Assembly: GCF_003815775.1 (NCBI RefSeq)
Contig: NZ_CP033926.1
Span: 3,100,001-3,164,000 of the forward strand
DNA length: 64,000 bases
Direction: 5' to 3'
From: Chryseobacterium joostei
GTDB taxonomy: Bacteria; Bacteroidota; Bacteroidia; Flavobacteriales; Weeksellaceae
Every line of letters starts with the position of its first letter. Position 1 is the stretch's first letter. Below the pieces are notes generated by a model, which ran no database searches, had not been told where the DNA came from, and saw only the letters and a program-made list of their open reading frames with translations. Positions 44,892-53,299 of this stretch are shown one piece after another. Made by a program: the position numbers and the translations under genes.

Positions 44892-46307
44892 TTAAATTCT
44901 GTTTTTTATCATTTTACCCAATTTCTCAAGATCACTTTCTACACGGTCCGTCCATTCCAGAGCATAATTCAGACGCATACAGTTTTGGTACTGATTATAC
45001 TGTGAAAACATTCTTCCGGGAGCAAAATTTACCTTTTGGCTAACTGCTTCATCGTAAAGATCTTCTGTACAGATTCTTTTATCTAGCTCCAGCCACAACA
45101 TAAACCCTCCTTTTGGTTCTGAAATCTTAGTATTGTCAGGAAAATACTGGGTAACCGACTTTTGAATCTGAAGATAGTTCGCATAAAGCTTTTTCCTGAA
45201 CATCCTTAAGTGATGATCATACCGCCCATGTTCAAGAAAATCAGCTATTACATCCGAAAACAGAGACGGGCTGGAAACGGTTTGAACCAATTTCTGACGG
45301 ATAATCTTTTCCTTAAACTTTCCGGGAGCAACCCATCCAACCCTATATCCTGGAGCCAACGTCTTAGAAACTGACCCTACCCACATCACAATACCTGCTT
45401 CATCATAAAATTTACACGGCTTTGGTCTTCCGGCTCCGAAATAGATGTTTCCATACACATCATCTTCTACCAAGGGAACATTATGTTCGGTGAGCATTCT
45501 TACTAATTCTTTCTTGTTCTCGTCAGGCATTTGAAAACCCAGTGGATTATTGTAATTAACCACAAAGCAACAGGCAGATAGCTTTGGAAGAACCTTTTTC
45601 AATTCATCCAGGTCAACTCCCGTAATTGGATGGGTTGGAATCTCCACCGCTTTCAATCCCAACAGCTGAATAGCCTGAAGAATCCCGAAATAAACCGGAC
45701 TTTCCACCGCTACGGAGTCTCCGGGTTGTGTAACGGCCATCAGACAGTTATACACCCCGTTCATAGCTCCCGAGGTGATGACCAGATCCTTTTCTGTAAT
45801 TTTCCCCTCCATCACAATGGACCATTTGGCTATTTCCCTGCGAAGCTGTTCATTCCCTTGTACGGGTTCATAATTCGTTCCACTGTCACTTTTCCTCTTT
45901 ATTACATCAATCATGCATTTCTTCATCTTGGCTACAGGAAGAAGACTTTTCCCCGGAATCCCCAATGCAAATTGCGTCACATCTGTTCCTCCAATGGTTC
46001 CGAATACTTTCCCGATAAGATCTTCAGGAGTATTCTTTCCCTCAGAAATTTTCATTTTAGCCACAGAGGGCAATGCTAACTTACGTTGTGAGGTTTGGCT
46101 TACAAAATATCCGTATTTTGGGCGTGATTCTACCAGAGAACGACTTTCAAGCTCCATATATGCTTGTTTTACAGTATTTAAACTAACATTATACAACTTT
46201 TGAGCACTCCTTAAGGAAGGCAGCCTGTCTCCAAACTGCAACGTCTCACTTTTGATCTGTTCGGTGACAGAATTGGCTATTTTAAGGTAAAGGACATCTT
46301 TGGGCAT
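44892..46307 (-). CDS. MocR-type GntR/aminotransferase transcriptional regulator
   Basis: 471 residues. N-terminal GntR winged helix (about 1-70: 'YLKIANSVTEQIKSETLQFGDRLPSLRSAQKLYNVSLNTVKQAYMELESRSLV'), linker, then a fold-type I aminotransferase domain with the PLP lysine in 'VGSVSKTLAPGYRVGW'. Such regulators use PLP or its adducts as signal. The target genes are not evident; the GNAT gene downstream is a candidate. Confidence 0.9.
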   Translation of the reverse strand: MPKDVLYLKIANSVTEQIKSETLQFGDRLPSLRSAQKLYNVSLNTVKQAYMELESRSLVESRPKYGYFVSQTSQRKLALPSVAKMKISEGKNTPEDLIGKVFGTIGGTDVTQFALGIPGKSLLPVAKMKKCMIDVIKRKSDSGTNYEPVQGNEQLRREIAKWSIVMEGKITEKDLVITSGAMNGVYNCLMAVTQPGDSVAVESPVYFGILQAIQLLGLKAVEIPTHPITGVDLDELKKVLPKLSACCFVVNYNNPLGFQMPDENKKELVRMLTEHNVPLVEDDVYGNIYFGAGRPKPCKFYDEAGIVMWVGSVSKTLAPGYRVGWVAPGKFKEKIIRQKLVQTVSSPSLFSDVIADFLEHGRYDHHLRMFRKKLYANYLQIQKSVTQYFPDNTKISEPKGGFMLWLELDKRICTEDLYDEAVSQKVNFAPGRMFSQYNQYQNCMRLNYALEWTDRVESDLEKLGKMIKNRI

Positions 46308-46350
46308 GAATCACAGTTTTAAGTAAATGTACAATTTTATCCCTGTTTTT

Positions 46351-46716
46351 CTAAGGATTAAGCCAGTTTATCATTCCATTAATACTGCTTTTTAGTTGTC
46401 TGGGATCTCTAAAATTAGGGGTATTATTTTTTCTAAAATAGTTCTCTACTCGCGCTATAAAACTTTTCTTTTCTGATTCTTTTATCTCTTTTTTATCATA
46501 GATCTTAAAGTCTATTTTACCTTCCTCATCTATGATAAGGCTGGCAAATGAAGTAATCTTATTTTCTTTTTTAGCTAAAAGAAAAGGAATCCCAAAATCA
46601 GGGCTTACTTTCTGACTATCTAGGCTTTGTAAAAATATATCTTTAAGCGCCAACATGTCTGAAATATAGACCTCAGCATATTGAAGTGATTCCGGATGTT
46701 GAATATTGGTTTCCAT
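46351..46716 (-). CDS. Hypothetical protein, 121 aa
   Basis: No family recognised. Hydrophilic alpha/beta-looking protein with no signal peptide or membrane segment; FASLIIDEEGKIDFKIYDKKEIKESEKKSF and a C terminus SINGMINWLNP are the notable parts. It lies 43 bp upstream of the MocR-type gene in the same direction. Confidence 0.55.
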   Translation of the reverse strand: METNIQHPESLQYAEVYISDMLALKDIFLQSLDSQKVSPDFGIPFLLAKKENKITSFASLIIDEEGKIDFKIYDKKEIKESEKKSFIARVENYFRKNNTPNFRDPRQLKSSINGMINWLNP

Positions 46717-46836
46717 AGTATTCTGCTTTACTCAAACAAAATTATGGAGTATTAAAGCTTGGATACAGATACAGAAGAATAGAATATTATGGATACAGAT
46801 AGATATAGAACCATTTATAATTATCAATCAATTGTC

Positions 46837-46861
46837 GGAATGCAAATATTTTAAGCATTCC
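46837..46861. promoter_or_regulatory. Candidate operator before the S24-like XRE gene
   Basis: GGAATGC-N11-GCATTCC inverted repeat, 13 bp upstream of a TATATTTG -7 box. The region 46760-46805 also holds a direct repeat of GGATACAGATA. Confidence 0.45.
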
Positions 46862-46873
46862 TATATGATTTTT

Positions 46874-46881
46874 TATATTTG
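46874..46881 (+). promoter_or_regulatory. -7 element for the S24-like XRE gene
   Basis: TATATTTG, 20 bp before the ATG at 46902. Confidence 0.55.
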
Positions 46882-46901
46882 CAAAAATTATTAGACAAAA
46901 A

Positions 46902-47507
46902 ATGAGTTTCTTTGGAACTAACATTAAGAAAATAAGACAAGTTAAAGGACTGAGCCAAAAAGCTTTTGCTGATTTACTTGACTTAAACAGAGGAGTGATA
47001 AGCTCATATGAAGAGGAACGTGCAGAGCCAAAGATTGAAACGATATTAAAGGTAGCCAGCCACTTTAGTCTTGATCTTGATAAGCTATTGACTGAAACTC
47101 TGGAAACAGATCAATTACTCAATGTTTCAGGCATGGATCAACTAAGTCTTTTTCCAGAAACTACTATTAATGAAAGGAATGAGGAGTCATCATTACAGGA
47201 TAATAATTCCAAAAACCACAGTGTTCTGCAAAAAATATTAGCATCCGTAGATCTGATCTATGAATTTACAACAGAAAACCCATTGCTTCCTCAATACAAT
47301 TACGGAGATATCTTATTTCTGAATAAGGCTGATCTTAAAATTGATCCAACCTATAATCTATTGGTTTATACTGATGGTAATTTACAATATGCCTCCCGTA
47401 CAGATAAACAGAACCTTTATAAAATTGTAGGACAGGTTTCAATCTCTGAAAAAAATATTTTCACAGATATTTTTAAGAGGCTAGAAAAATTAGAAAGGAA
47501 AGAGTGA
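46902..47507 (+). CDS. XRE family regulator with S24-like C-terminal domain
   Basis: 201 residues. HTH domain at about 5-65 (IKKIRQVKGLSQKAFADLLDLNRGVISSYEEERAEPKIET). The C-terminal part (about 120-195) contains NPLLPQYNYGDILFLNKAD and 'NLLVYTDGNLQYASRTDKQNLYKIVGQV', resembling the LexA/CI dimerisation fold, without an evident Ser/Lys dyad. This is the build of phage-type repressors. It faces the restriction-modification operon (27 bp between convergent stops) and may be part of that island. Confidence 0.75.
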   Translation: MSFFGTNIKKIRQVKGLSQKAFADLLDLNRGVISSYEEERAEPKIETILKVASHFSLDLDKLLTETLETDQLLNVSGMDQLSLFPETTINERNEESSLQDNNSKNHSVLQKILASVDLIYEFTTENPLLPQYNYGDILFLNKADLKIDPTYNLLVYTDGNLQYASRTDKQNLYKIVGQVSISEKNIFTDIFKRLEKLERKE

Positions 47508-47534
47508 AAAGTTGTTTATACATGGTTATAAATT

Positions 47535-48737
47535 TTAGTTCATATTGTAAACTCTTATCAATTCTTCCTTAATCCCTCTAAAATCTAAGTCATAATCCAG
47601 ATTTTGAGATAGGCCTGTATTGATAACATAGATCAAAGATTCTTTTCTGTACAGAAACTCTCCTTGATTAAGGGATTTTTCAATATTACTGGTCTTGGCA
47701 AGCAGGCAAACGAGCTGATAGTCTCTGTTAATAGCATCCGTTTTATTACCCGGATGGGCCTTTGCATAATGCTGTGTAGGGGTGAGCTTAATTAAGTTTT
47801 CAAGATAGTGAGCCAGGGATGGAAATTTAGACTTGGGGAAAATATGATGTACCTGAGTAGCTTCACCATTCCCCCATTGATCCTTAATTTCACTTTCCTT
47901 GTACATTTTACGAATTATTTTCATCGCTTTTTGAATCAAATAATCAGAGTAGGCTCCATTTTGATTCATTAACAATGATTCATGCTCTTCTATCGCTTCG
48001 TTTCTTGAAATATTTTTGTTTTTCCCAACATCCCTCCAATTGGGACGATTATACATCAGATCGGTATAGTAGAATTGATTAGGGGATATTCTTCCCTTGG
48101 CAGCTCCTTGAATGTTATTCTCACATGCATATACATTCAGAATCTTTGGAAAAATTCTATTAACTTCAGTTTCTCCATTGATGGCAGTATTGCCAATCAT
48201 AAATCTTTGGAACCTTTCTTTAAGTTCTGCAAAGTCATTATTTGTAACGGATTTATCCAAGCACCTATCCTTGAAAGCATCAAAATATCTGATCTGTCCG
48301 CTGTCCGATAGTACTTTTATAAGATAATGATATAGAAAGATATAGGCATTCCTTTCTTTCATCGCTATAAACTCAAGAATTACCTGATTATTAATGCTGT
48401 AAAGGTTTCTTTTACCATCTTTACGCATCCTCAGAACATTTGCATAGGCTAGTGTTCTTAAAGGTTGTGAGGTAAATTTATCATATTCCTGTCTGGTTGT
48501 TTCATTCCCTGCGTCCGGTTTATTAAAGATTGCTTTTACATTATGATTAAAGTAATCGTCATTCCAGATATCATCCTTAGTAAATTCAATATCTCTGTCT
48601 GCAACAAAATTAAGGACACAGTCTGCTATAATGCAAAGTACATCAGGAGTTACCTTTTGATCCATGAATCTGGCATCTTTTGACTTTCTGACATCAAAAT
48701 CAAAGCAAGCAAAAAAATCAGTAAATAATTCAATCAT
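47535..48737 (-). CDS. HNH endonuclease of the restriction-modification locus
   Basis: 400 residues. The HNH core is close to the C terminus: H297-H298 in 'TQVHHIFPKSKFP', N314 in LENLIKL and H323 in 'TPTQHYAKAHPGNK', a beta-beta-alpha-metal motif. The preceding 290 residues are unrecognised and could hold a DNA-recognition domain. Its start overlaps the PD-(D/E)XK gene by 4 bp (ATGA), so the two are translated together. A restriction nuclease role is inferred from position after a methyltransferase. Confidence 0.8.
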   Translation of the reverse strand: MIELFTDFFACFDFDVRKSKDARFMDQKVTPDVLCIIADCVLNFVADRDIEFTKDDIWNDDYFNHNVKAIFNKPDAGNETTRQEYDKFTSQPLRTLAYANVLRMRKDGKRNLYSINNQVILEFIAMKERNAYIFLYHYLIKVLSDSGQIRYFDAFKDRCLDKSVTNNDFAELKERFQRFMIGNTAINGETEVNRIFPKILNVYACENNIQGAAKGRISPNQFYYTDLMYNRPNWRDVGKNKNISRNEAIEEHESLLMNQNGAYSDYLIQKAMKIIRKMYKESEIKDQWGNGEATQVHHIFPKSKFPSLAHYLENLIKLTPTQHYAKAHPGNKTDAINRDYQLVCLLAKTSNIEKSLNQGEFLYRKESLIYVINTGLSQNLDYDLDFRGIKEELIRVYNMN

Positions 48738-49294
48738 ATCAATAAGTCATTGAATGGTTTTAGCAATGATGTGGGAACAGGTGATGCAGGAAATGGATAT
48801 CTTCCTCCATACGGACGATCATAAGTGGGAAGATACTGATCTGTGATGATCTTAGTCTCCAAATATCCCAATGGATACCAAACTTCTGGAATCTCCCGAA
48901 TAAACAACCCAAAAATGACCAAGTCATATTTTGATAGCAGATCGAATTGTCCTTTGTTAATTAAGCGTCTTCCATACGCTTTATCATCATTTATTTCTTT
49001 TGATAAAATCTTTCGGGCAAATCCTTCCGGAACTGTTTCTGTTTTTACATCAATGCGTTTACCGTTTACTATAATATCATAGCTGTCTATGGTCAGATAG
49101 TTTTCCCGTATATTCTGTTTCCAGTCTTGATGTAAGGCTGTAGAACAAGCAAATTCTCCCCAAAAACCCAATTCATCTCTTTCTTCCGAACTCAGATGTT
49201 CTACTTCAAAATGATGCTTTATAAAGGCATCCCTTTTTTGAGCTTCAATTTTAGCCTGAGCTTTCATCTCATCTGATATCAGTACTTTGATCAT
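48734..49294 (-). CDS. PD-(D/E)XK nuclease-like protein of the restriction-modification locus
   Basis: 186 residues. E47 in ELGFWGEFACS, D73 in DSYDIIVNGK, and D82-V-K84 in RIDVKTET form a PD-(D/E)XK core. The C-terminal half, with VIFGLFIREIPEVWYPLGYLETK, is unrecognised and would hold the other strands. Start overlaps the methyltransferase stop by 4 bp and its stop overlaps the HNH start. Likely a nuclease or nicking subunit; alternatively a specificity or accessory protein. Confidence 0.7.
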   Translation of the reverse strand: MIKVLISDEMKAQAKIEAQKRDAFIKHHFEVEHLSSEERDELGFWGEFACSTALHQDWKQNIRENYLTIDSYDIIVNGKRIDVKTETVPEGFARKILSKEINDDKAYGRRLINKGQFDLLSKYDLVIFGLFIREIPEVWYPLGYLETKIITDQYLPTYDRPYGGRYPFPASPVPTSLLKPFNDLLI

Positions 49295-51798
49295 TCCATG
49301 GTTTTTAAAAGACCAAAGAAAAATACGGAATTATTGTCAATATTCAAGGAGCGGGTACCATAATTTCGGGCCACTCTATAAAATTTTTCGAATTCTTTTG
49401 TTCCGTAATATTCCAGATCGGTTTCCGTTGGCATCCTGCTTCCATTTTTTAATGTTAACAAAGCAACAGATCCGTCTGCAATAGTATTTTTAGGCAAAAA
49501 ACTTGCTCTTGGATAATAGGTTAGGTTGGGAACCATCACTACTCCATCCTTATTTAAGTATTTGGAAACAGCCAACTTCTCGGCATCATCAATATAGCTG
49601 TCATAGTTATCAATTTCTATGATCTGGTTGGTTCCAACATTTCTGGACTTTAAAACCCTGTATTTACCACTCTCTTTTGTTAACAGCTTGGTGATCTGTC
49701 TGTCTCTGAAGCTCTGAAAAATATCAAACTTCATTTTATTAAAAATCTGGTCAAATTCTTCATTTCTATACAACAGCCAGTAGGGAAACTGAGCAGAAAA
49801 TAAATAGTCTTTTTTGCTCTCCTTTACCGTTTCTGTAATATAACTTTCAATTAAAATAGTCTCAGAAATCTTTTTTGCCGATGTTTCAAGCAAAAAGCTG
49901 ATGGTTTCTATTTTAACTCCTTTAAATCCCTTTTCTCCGTAGTCACAAATCTTCAAAAGATTTTGTTCCTTTAATATTTCACGGGTCATATTAAATTCAG
50001 GAGCATTAATAAGGCTTTTAGGAACAATTAATGATACGAATTTTCCAATTGTAATGGCCTTTTCAATAAAGAAAGAAAACAGATTATTCGTTTCTTTATT
50101 TTGAGATTGCCCTTTATATGTTGCCAGCAATTCCTGACTATTGGTAAGCTTTTTATAGGGTGGATTTCCTACTACAAGATCATACTTTACATCAAACTGA
50201 TGAGTCAGAAAGTCGGCATTGATAAAGTTAAACTTAAACTTCTTCGGTAGCTTCAAGTGGCTCAAAATTTCCTTTAAAACCACAAAAGAGTTCCCGTCAA
50301 TATCTACAAGGTCAAAAATAACCTCGTCCTTATCTTCGTATTTTTCAACAAGAAGCGGAATGAAGTTTCCAATTCCGACAGACGGTTCCAAAATCCTTAT
50401 CTTTTTCTTGCCTTTAAACTCAGGAAGATCCTTTACTACCGTGAAAGCAATATCTTTTCTTGTGAAAAATGCAGCATTTTCCTGACGGCTTGAGTTGGCA
50501 TATTCAGCAATCTGATAGATATTTTCAAGCCCGAATTTTTTGAAATCAGACTGTATTAAAGAAATCAGATTCTCTGTTATATGCAGTTCTTCTTTTTTAA
50601 TAATTGTATTGAGTTCTGTTGCCGAAAGAAATTTTTGCCCAACAACGTCCTTAATTCTCTTGGCAATATTAGCAAAAACCCCTGTAGGAACTGCCTCTCC
50701 TATACAATGTCTGATATTAAGTTCTTCTTTCTTCAAAAACTTTTTCTGCTCTTCAACATCTAATTCATCCAATGTTTCCACAGATACATTGGTCCATGCA
50801 AAATTCTCCGGAATACTCATCATCAGCATCAGTTCTCTGATACTGAAAACTCTGTTCTCAGAGGGATGAACGGTATTCTGGCTGGCTAAAATATCATTTC
50901 TTGTATGAACACACGGTCCTTCTCTGTCCCAGTACCAGCGGGCATATTTATCTCCATTCTTGCTTTTATTGAAAACAATTTCACCATCCTTTATCTGATG
51001 AGGAATCCTTTCCTTTTCTTCATTTTGAAAGGCAGATTCACCCTCTTTTAATTTTTCAATCCAGGGAAGCATCTTTACGTCATACTCTCTGAATGAATGA
51101 AAAATATCATTTTCAGAAATAGCTCCCATTTTATTAAGTTTTTCCAGACCTGTAAAGAGTTCTCTTAATGTTTTAGGTTTCTGCTTTTGAGGAAAAATAT
51201 CAAACGGACTTATATTTTGCAAGTCTTTTCGGACACCAATTACCAAGGTTCTTGTTCTGCTTGAATTGGCCCCGTAATCCTTGAAATTGATTACTTTAGA
51301 TAAAATATTATAGTGTCCGCCAAGGTTTTGTATAATAGCTTCACCAATAGTTTTCTCTAATCCGTCTGTATCTGTACAAGTTGTTGTTAAAAAAGCTCTT
51401 ACATTTTCAAAGACAAAAAACCTTGGATTAACCTTTTTTGTAATCTTGATGGATTCAACCACTAATGAATTTCGCCCTAATTCATCATTCTTTTTATGAT
51501 TGGCAACAGACATTCCCTGGCAGGGAGGTGTTGCGATAATAATATCGGGTTCAGAAATATGATGCTTCTTTTTCCACATATCTATTTCTGTAAATAATTG
51601 ACTTTGAACTTTTTCAGAAGTTATATCTCCATCCAAATATCCAGTTTCATATTTGCATTTTTGATTGTGCTCCTGAATCTTTAAACGTTTTGAAAGCAGC
51701 TCATTTGTCGCGATACATTCAAATCCATTTTCTTTAAACCCAAAACAACCTACTCCTGCACTGCTGAATAAACTAATATAAGTTAGTGGCTTTTTCAT
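49291..51798 (-). CDS. Fused m5C and m6A DNA methyltransferase
   Basis: 835 residues with two complete catalytic modules. Residues 1-390 are a C5-cytosine methyltransferase: motif I ISLFSSAGVGCFGF, motif IV PPCQ with nucleophile Cys93, motif VI E131-N-V, motif VIII SSRTRTLVIG, and a motif-X-like IGEAVPTGVFANIAKRI at 366-382. Residues about 430-835 are a gamma-type N6-adenine methyltransferase: FFTRKD (444), motif I LEPSVGIGNF (470-479), NPPY (545-548), then a target-recognition region like that of TaqI-type enzymes. It would put two kinds of methyl mark at one site, suited to an asymmetric target. Starts 3 bp after the controller gene; both downstream genes overlap by 4 bp. Confidence 0.88.
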   Translation of the reverse strand: MKKPLTYISLFSSAGVGCFGFKENGFECIATNELLSKRLKIQEHNQKCKYETGYLDGDITSEKVQSQLFTEIDMWKKKHHISEPDIIIATPPCQGMSVANHKKNDELGRNSLVVESIKITKKVNPRFFVFENVRAFLTTTCTDTDGLEKTIGEAIIQNLGGHYNILSKVINFKDYGANSSRTRTLVIGVRKDLQNISPFDIFPQKQKPKTLRELFTGLEKLNKMGAISENDIFHSFREYDVKMLPWIEKLKEGESAFQNEEKERIPHQIKDGEIVFNKSKNGDKYARWYWDREGPCVHTRNDILASQNTVHPSENRVFSIRELMLMMSIPENFAWTNVSVETLDELDVEEQKKFLKKEELNIRHCIGEAVPTGVFANIAKRIKDVVGQKFLSATELNTIIKKEELHITENLISLIQSDFKKFGLENIYQIAEYANSSRQENAAFFTRKDIAFTVVKDLPEFKGKKKIRILEPSVGIGNFIPLLVEKYEDKDEVIFDLVDIDGNSFVVLKEILSHLKLPKKFKFNFINADFLTHQFDVKYDLVVGNPPYKKLTNSQELLATYKGQSQNKETNNLFSFFIEKAITIGKFVSLIVPKSLINAPEFNMTREILKEQNLLKICDYGEKGFKGVKIETISFLLETSAKKISETILIESYITETVKESKKDYLFSAQFPYWLLYRNEEFDQIFNKMKFDIFQSFRDRQITKLLTKESGKYRVLKSRNVGTNQIIEIDNYDSYIDDAEKLAVSKYLNKDGVVMVPNLTYYPRASFLPKNTIADGSVALLTLKNGSRMPTETDLEYYGTKEFEKFYRVARNYGTRSLNIDNNSVFFFGLLKTME

Positions 51799-51801
51799 CG
51801 T

Positions 51802-52128
51802 TTAGAATTCTATTTCGGTTTGTTTTACGTTCATATTCCTCATGTAATTAATCTTTTCCTTGGCCACATTCAAAGCCTCAGGCAAGCAATTGTATTTAAA
51901 CATTTTTTTTGCAAATTGATCTCCAAAATATTCCACTTTCAATTTTTCAATATCAAGATTAAAAACATCAGCCAACTTTTCCAATCGTCTTTCGTCAAAA
52001 TCTCTTTTTCCGTTTTCAATTTTACTTAGGTTTGCAGAATCAAGCTCAAGTCTTGCTGCAAGCTGCGTTAAGGTCAAATGATTATTGGTCCTTAACTCTC
52101 TGATATATTCACCGAACATTACTTTCAT
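51802..52128 (-). CDS. XRE-type controller protein of the restriction-modification operon
   Basis: 108 residues. HTH at about 6-62 (IRELRTNNHLTLTQLAARLELDSANLSKIENGKRDFDERRLEKLADVF), then a short C-terminal extension. Size and place are those of C proteins that time expression of restriction and methylation. A TTGTCAA/TTGACAA inverted repeat and a direct half-site lie right upstream of its ATG, overlapping the promoter, which fits self-control. Confidence 0.85.
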   Translation of the reverse strand: MKVMFGEYIRELRTNNHLTLTQLAARLELDSANLSKIENGKRDFDERRLEKLADVFNLDIEKLKVEYFGDQFAKKMFKYNCLPEALNVAKEKINYMRNMNVKQTEIEF

Positions 52129-52130
52129 GG

Positions 52131-52163
52131 ACTTGTCAATTTTAACTTGTCAATTATTGACAA
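52131..52163. promoter_or_regulatory. Controller operator: direct and inverted TTGTCAA repeats
   Basis: TTGTCAA at 52133-52139, repeated 14 bp on at 52147-52153, and TTGACAA at 52157-52163. TTGTCAATTATTGACAA is a perfect palindrome around a central T. The group starts 3 bp upstream of the controller ATG and reaches the -7 box. Confidence 0.75.
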
Positions 52164-52168
52164 ATGTA
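52161..52168 (-). promoter_or_regulatory. -7 element of the controller-methyltransferase operon
   Basis: TACATTTG on the minus strand, sharing bases with the palindrome. Binding there would block or guide polymerase. Confidence 0.6.
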
Positions 52169-52242
52169 ATGCTTTTACACTTAAAATCGATTCTTTTTTT
52201 GTTCTGTTTTGTATCAAAATAATGATGGAAAATAACCTGAAT

Positions 52243-52680
52243 TTAATAGAGAAAAGTATCTGAGGAATCAACAATCTTGCTATATAGATTTTCAAGACTT
52301 TGCTTTCTACAATTGCTTCGGAGCGAACACTCCCAAACCACAATGGTTTTGATTTTCTGAGACAAAAGAATCATTTCATTTCTATAATCTCTATCTTTTG
52401 TTTTCTGGGTCTTTTTGCTCCACCAGGTCCTATTTGTCTTGGGCAATATAAAAAGACTGCAATTTTCATGACCATGCCAAAAACACCCTCTAACTTCTAC
52501 CACAATGCCATATCTTGCCAAGTAAATATCAGGTTTTCCTGCTAATTTATTGGGATGTAAACTATATCGCAACCCTTTTGAATGCAGAAATCTTCGTACT
52601 AAAAGCTCAGGCTTTGTATCCCTCCCTTTAATCATACTCATGATATAGCTTCTTGAGTTACTTTCGTTTGGATTTGCCAT
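52243..52680 (-). CDS. vsr: Very short patch repair endonuclease Vsr
   Basis: 145 residues. Vsr hallmarks: 'SYIMSMIKGRDTKPELLVRRFLHSKGLRYSLH', catalytic Asp51 in GKPDIYL, His69 in 'VEVRGCFWHGHENC', and later WWSKKTQKTKDRD. It nicks next to T:G mismatches left when 5-methylcytosine deaminates. Its presence supports the cytosine-methylating half of the fusion protein being active. First gene of the restriction-modification operon, 114 bp before the controller gene. Confidence 0.93.
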   Translation of the reverse strand: MANPNESNSRSYIMSMIKGRDTKPELLVRRFLHSKGLRYSLHPNKLAGKPDIYLARYGIVVEVRGCFWHGHENCSLFILPKTNRTWWSKKTQKTKDRDYRNEMILLSQKIKTIVVWECSLRSNCRKQSLENLYSKIVDSSDTFLY

Positions 52681-52699
52681 GACCTAAAATTATTTTGCT

Positions 52700-52712
52700 A
52701 TTGTGTCACAAT
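52700..52712. promoter_or_regulatory. Palindrome upstream of vsr
   Basis: ATTGTG-T-CACAAT, 20 bp before the vsr ATG. A possible regulator site; no partner is known. The rest of 52681-52825 shows no gene. Confidence 0.35.
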
Positions 52713-52825
52713 AAAATTACTACAATTCTATAAATCAATGTATGTTGGGAATTATTTTCTGAAAAACATAAAAGAAACAGTATTTCTAATCTAATAAAAG
52801 ATAAAAATAGTACCCGTTTTTAAAA

Positions 52826-52860
52826 CAAAAAACCCTCCGTAATAAATACAGAGGGTTTTA
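52826..52860 (-). terminator. Terminator of the duplicated tRNA-Leu unit
   Basis: AAAACCCTCTGTATTT...ACGGAGGGTTTT hairpin with T-run on the minus strand, directly after tRNA-Leu(UAA). Nearly identical to the one at 53167. Confidence 0.8.
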
Positions 52861-52861
52861 G

Positions 52862-52943
52862 TACCCCAGACGGGACTTGAACCCGTACATCCGAAGATAC
52901 AGGATTTTAAGTCCTGCGTGTCTACCAATTCCACCACCAGGGC
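52862..52943 (-). tRNA. tRNA-Leu, anticodon UAA (copy 2)
   Basis: 82 nt. Acceptor stem GCCCTGG, anticodon loop ACTTAAAA giving UAA, long variable arm (GTATCTTCGGAT) of class II tRNAs, T-loop GGTTCAAGTCC. The CCA end is not encoded. It differs from the copy at 53208 mainly in the variable arm and T stem. Confidence 0.93.
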
Positions 52944-52993
52944 TGGTGAGGGCAAAAAAAATAGGATCTGAAGAAATCCTACTTTTTTTTGTG

Positions 52994-53075
52994 TGCGGAT
53001 GAAGGGACTCGAACCCCCACGCCTCACGGCACCAGATCCTAAGTCTGGCGTGGCTACCAATTACACCACATCCGC
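52994..53075 (-). tRNA. tRNA-Leu, anticodon UAG (copy 2)
   Basis: 82 nt. GCGGATG acceptor stem, anticodon loop ACTTAGGA giving UAG, variable arm GTGCCGTGAGGCGT, T-loop GGTTCGAGTCC. It differs from the copy at 53377 by one base (C in place of T just before the anticodon stem). Confidence 0.95.
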
Positions 53076-53119
53076 TGGTTATATTGATCTGCTTTCACAG
53101 ATACAATCTATAATTCTTA

Positions 53120-53127
53120 CAAATATA
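53120..53127 (-). promoter_or_regulatory. Candidate -7 element for the second tRNA unit
   Basis: TATATTTG on the minus strand, 44 bp before tRNA-Leu(UAG) copy 2. Confidence 0.55.
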
Positions 53128-53166
53128 AGAATATTTTTTAATTTAAAGAACTCTATACTCTCTATA

Positions 53167-53206
53167 AAAACAAAAAACCCTCCGTAACGAAAATACAGAG
53201 GGCTTT
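53167..53206 (-). terminator. Terminator of the first tRNA unit
   Basis: CCCTCTGTATTTTCGTTACGGAGGG hairpin then TTTTTTG on the minus strand; its right edge touches the end of tRNA-Leu(UAA) copy 1. Confidence 0.8.
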
Positions 53207-53207
53207 G

Positions 53208-53291
53208 TACCCCGGGCGGGACTTGAACCCGCACGCCAAAAGAGGCACAGGATTTTAAGTCCTGCGTGTCTACCAGTTCCACCACCAGGGC
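53208..53291 (-). tRNA. tRNA-Leu, anticodon UAA (copy 1)
   Basis: 84 nt. GCCCTGG acceptor, anticodon loop ACTTAAAA (UAA), variable arm TGCCTCTTTTGGCGT, T-arm GCGGGTTCAAGTCCCGC. Confidence 0.95.
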
Positions 53292-53299
53292 AGGTGTGG

